From Bacillota bacterium (GTDB lineage Bacteria; Bacillota; Bacilli; Alicyclobacillales; SLC66), in assembly GCA_021846145.1 (NCBI GenBank), contig JAJZCJ010000184.1, forward strand, positions 1 to 6,580: a stretch of 6,580 nucleotides of DNA. Reading direction: 5' to 3'. Of this stretch, positions 6,206 through 6,580 are shown piece by piece. The notes beneath the pieces were generated by a model. It was given only the letters and a program-made list of their open reading frames with translations, was not told the DNA's origin and made no database searches. How positions within the stretch are numbered: position 1 is the stretch's first letter; each line of letters starts with the position of its first letter. The position numbers and the translations under genes are program-made.

Positions 6206-6580
6206 AAAAACTCGGATGGTTTTTTAAGGAGTATAAAACTCGCTATCTAATTGCATTGATCCTGCTTATTATTCTGAACTTTGTGGAGGTCATCCCTCCT
6301 GCGATGATCGGGTATGTGATTGATAGCATAAATAAGGGCACATTGACGCATGCTTCATTGCTTTGGACGGTTGGAATTTACTTTGTATTGATTGTGATCA
6401 GCTATATATTTGGATTCATTTGGCAGTATCAGTTGTTTGGTGGTGCCAATGTGCTGCAACGTACGCTTAGGACTCGCTTAATGAAACATTTTTTAAGCAT
6501 GACGCCCACCTTTTTTGAGAAAAATCGGACAGGTGACTTGATGGCTCGAGCGACCAATGATTTGACGGCAGTGTCCGAAA
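6190..6580 (+). CDS. yheI: ABC multidrug exporter, ATP-binding/permease subunit, YheI (BmrC)-like (3' truncated by window edge)
   Basis: N-terminal 130 residues of a type I ABC exporter half-transporter, an inner-membrane pump fuelled by its own C-terminal ATPase domain. Only part of the transmembrane domain is present: membrane segments at about residues 20-45 (LIALILLIILNFVEVIPPAM) and 58-80, then the conserved cytoplasmic stretch FFEKNRTGDLMARATNDL at 108-125. The Walker and signature motifs are beyond the window. The start MFTVLKKLGWFFKEY and the QLFGGANVLQRTLRTRLM segment resemble B. subtilis YheI (BmrC) as I remember it, which is about 585 residues and works as a heterodimer with YheH (BmrD); a partner gene may follow. 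The start at ATG 6190 is supported by GGGGGTG (6173-6179) with 10 bases of spacing. The gene belongs to a different functional unit from the sugar genes. Exporter family is certain; the YheI assignment is from recall. Confidence 0.88.
   Translation, partial: MFTVLKKLGWFFKEYKTRYLIALILLIILNFVEVIPPAMIGYVIDSINKGTLTHASLLWTVGIYFVLIVISYIFGFIWQYQLFGGANVLQRTLRTRLMKHFLSMTPTFFEKNRTGDLMARATNDLTAVSE

Noticed and set aside
1..6580. tRNA, rRNA, CRISPR, insertion sequence, attachment site or phage signals.
   Set aside because: No cloverleaf, array of repeats, transposase or terminal inverted repeats were seen; the genes are contiguous and ordinary.

Overview
The window looks like a Bacillota (class Bacilli) chromosome. 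The gene families are typical of that group, the ribosome binding sites are strong (AGGAGG and GGGGTG types), and base composition is moderate. The last gene resembles Bacillus subtilis YheI (BmrC). Nothing in the sequence fixes the genus; Bacillaceae, Paenibacillaceae and Alicyclobacillaceae all fit. All genes are on the + strand and no minus-strand gene is convincing.

Positions 1-6111 hold four tightly packed genes, 20-23 bases apart, that read as the distal part of a galactoside-use operon. In order they are the C-terminal two thirds of a MalG-type sugar ABC permease, a LacI-family regulator, a GH2 beta-galactosidase-like enzyme and a GH36 alpha-galactosidase. Neither hydrolase has a signal peptide. 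The likely scheme is that the transporter brings in galactosides, the two enzymes release beta- and alpha-linked galactose in the cytoplasm, and the LacI protein senses the sugar and controls the cluster. The transporter's binding protein and first permease would lie upstream of the window.

Positions 6112-6189 are the only real intergenic space. They hold a clear intrinsic terminator (6134-6172). Position 6190 to the end is the N-terminal part of a type I ABC multidrug exporter subunit, functionally unrelated to the sugar operon.

Most of the window is a conventional catabolic operon. The part most worth a second look is the 6112-6205 junction. The terminator ends one base before the exporter's Shine-Dalgarno, so any exporter transcript starting upstream must read through the hairpin. 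A 29-codon open frame starts 4 bases after the alpha-galactosidase stop, runs through the hairpin and ends just inside the exporter gene. This arrangement suggests an attenuator, as is known for bmrCD in B. subtilis, but here it is an inference from layout only.
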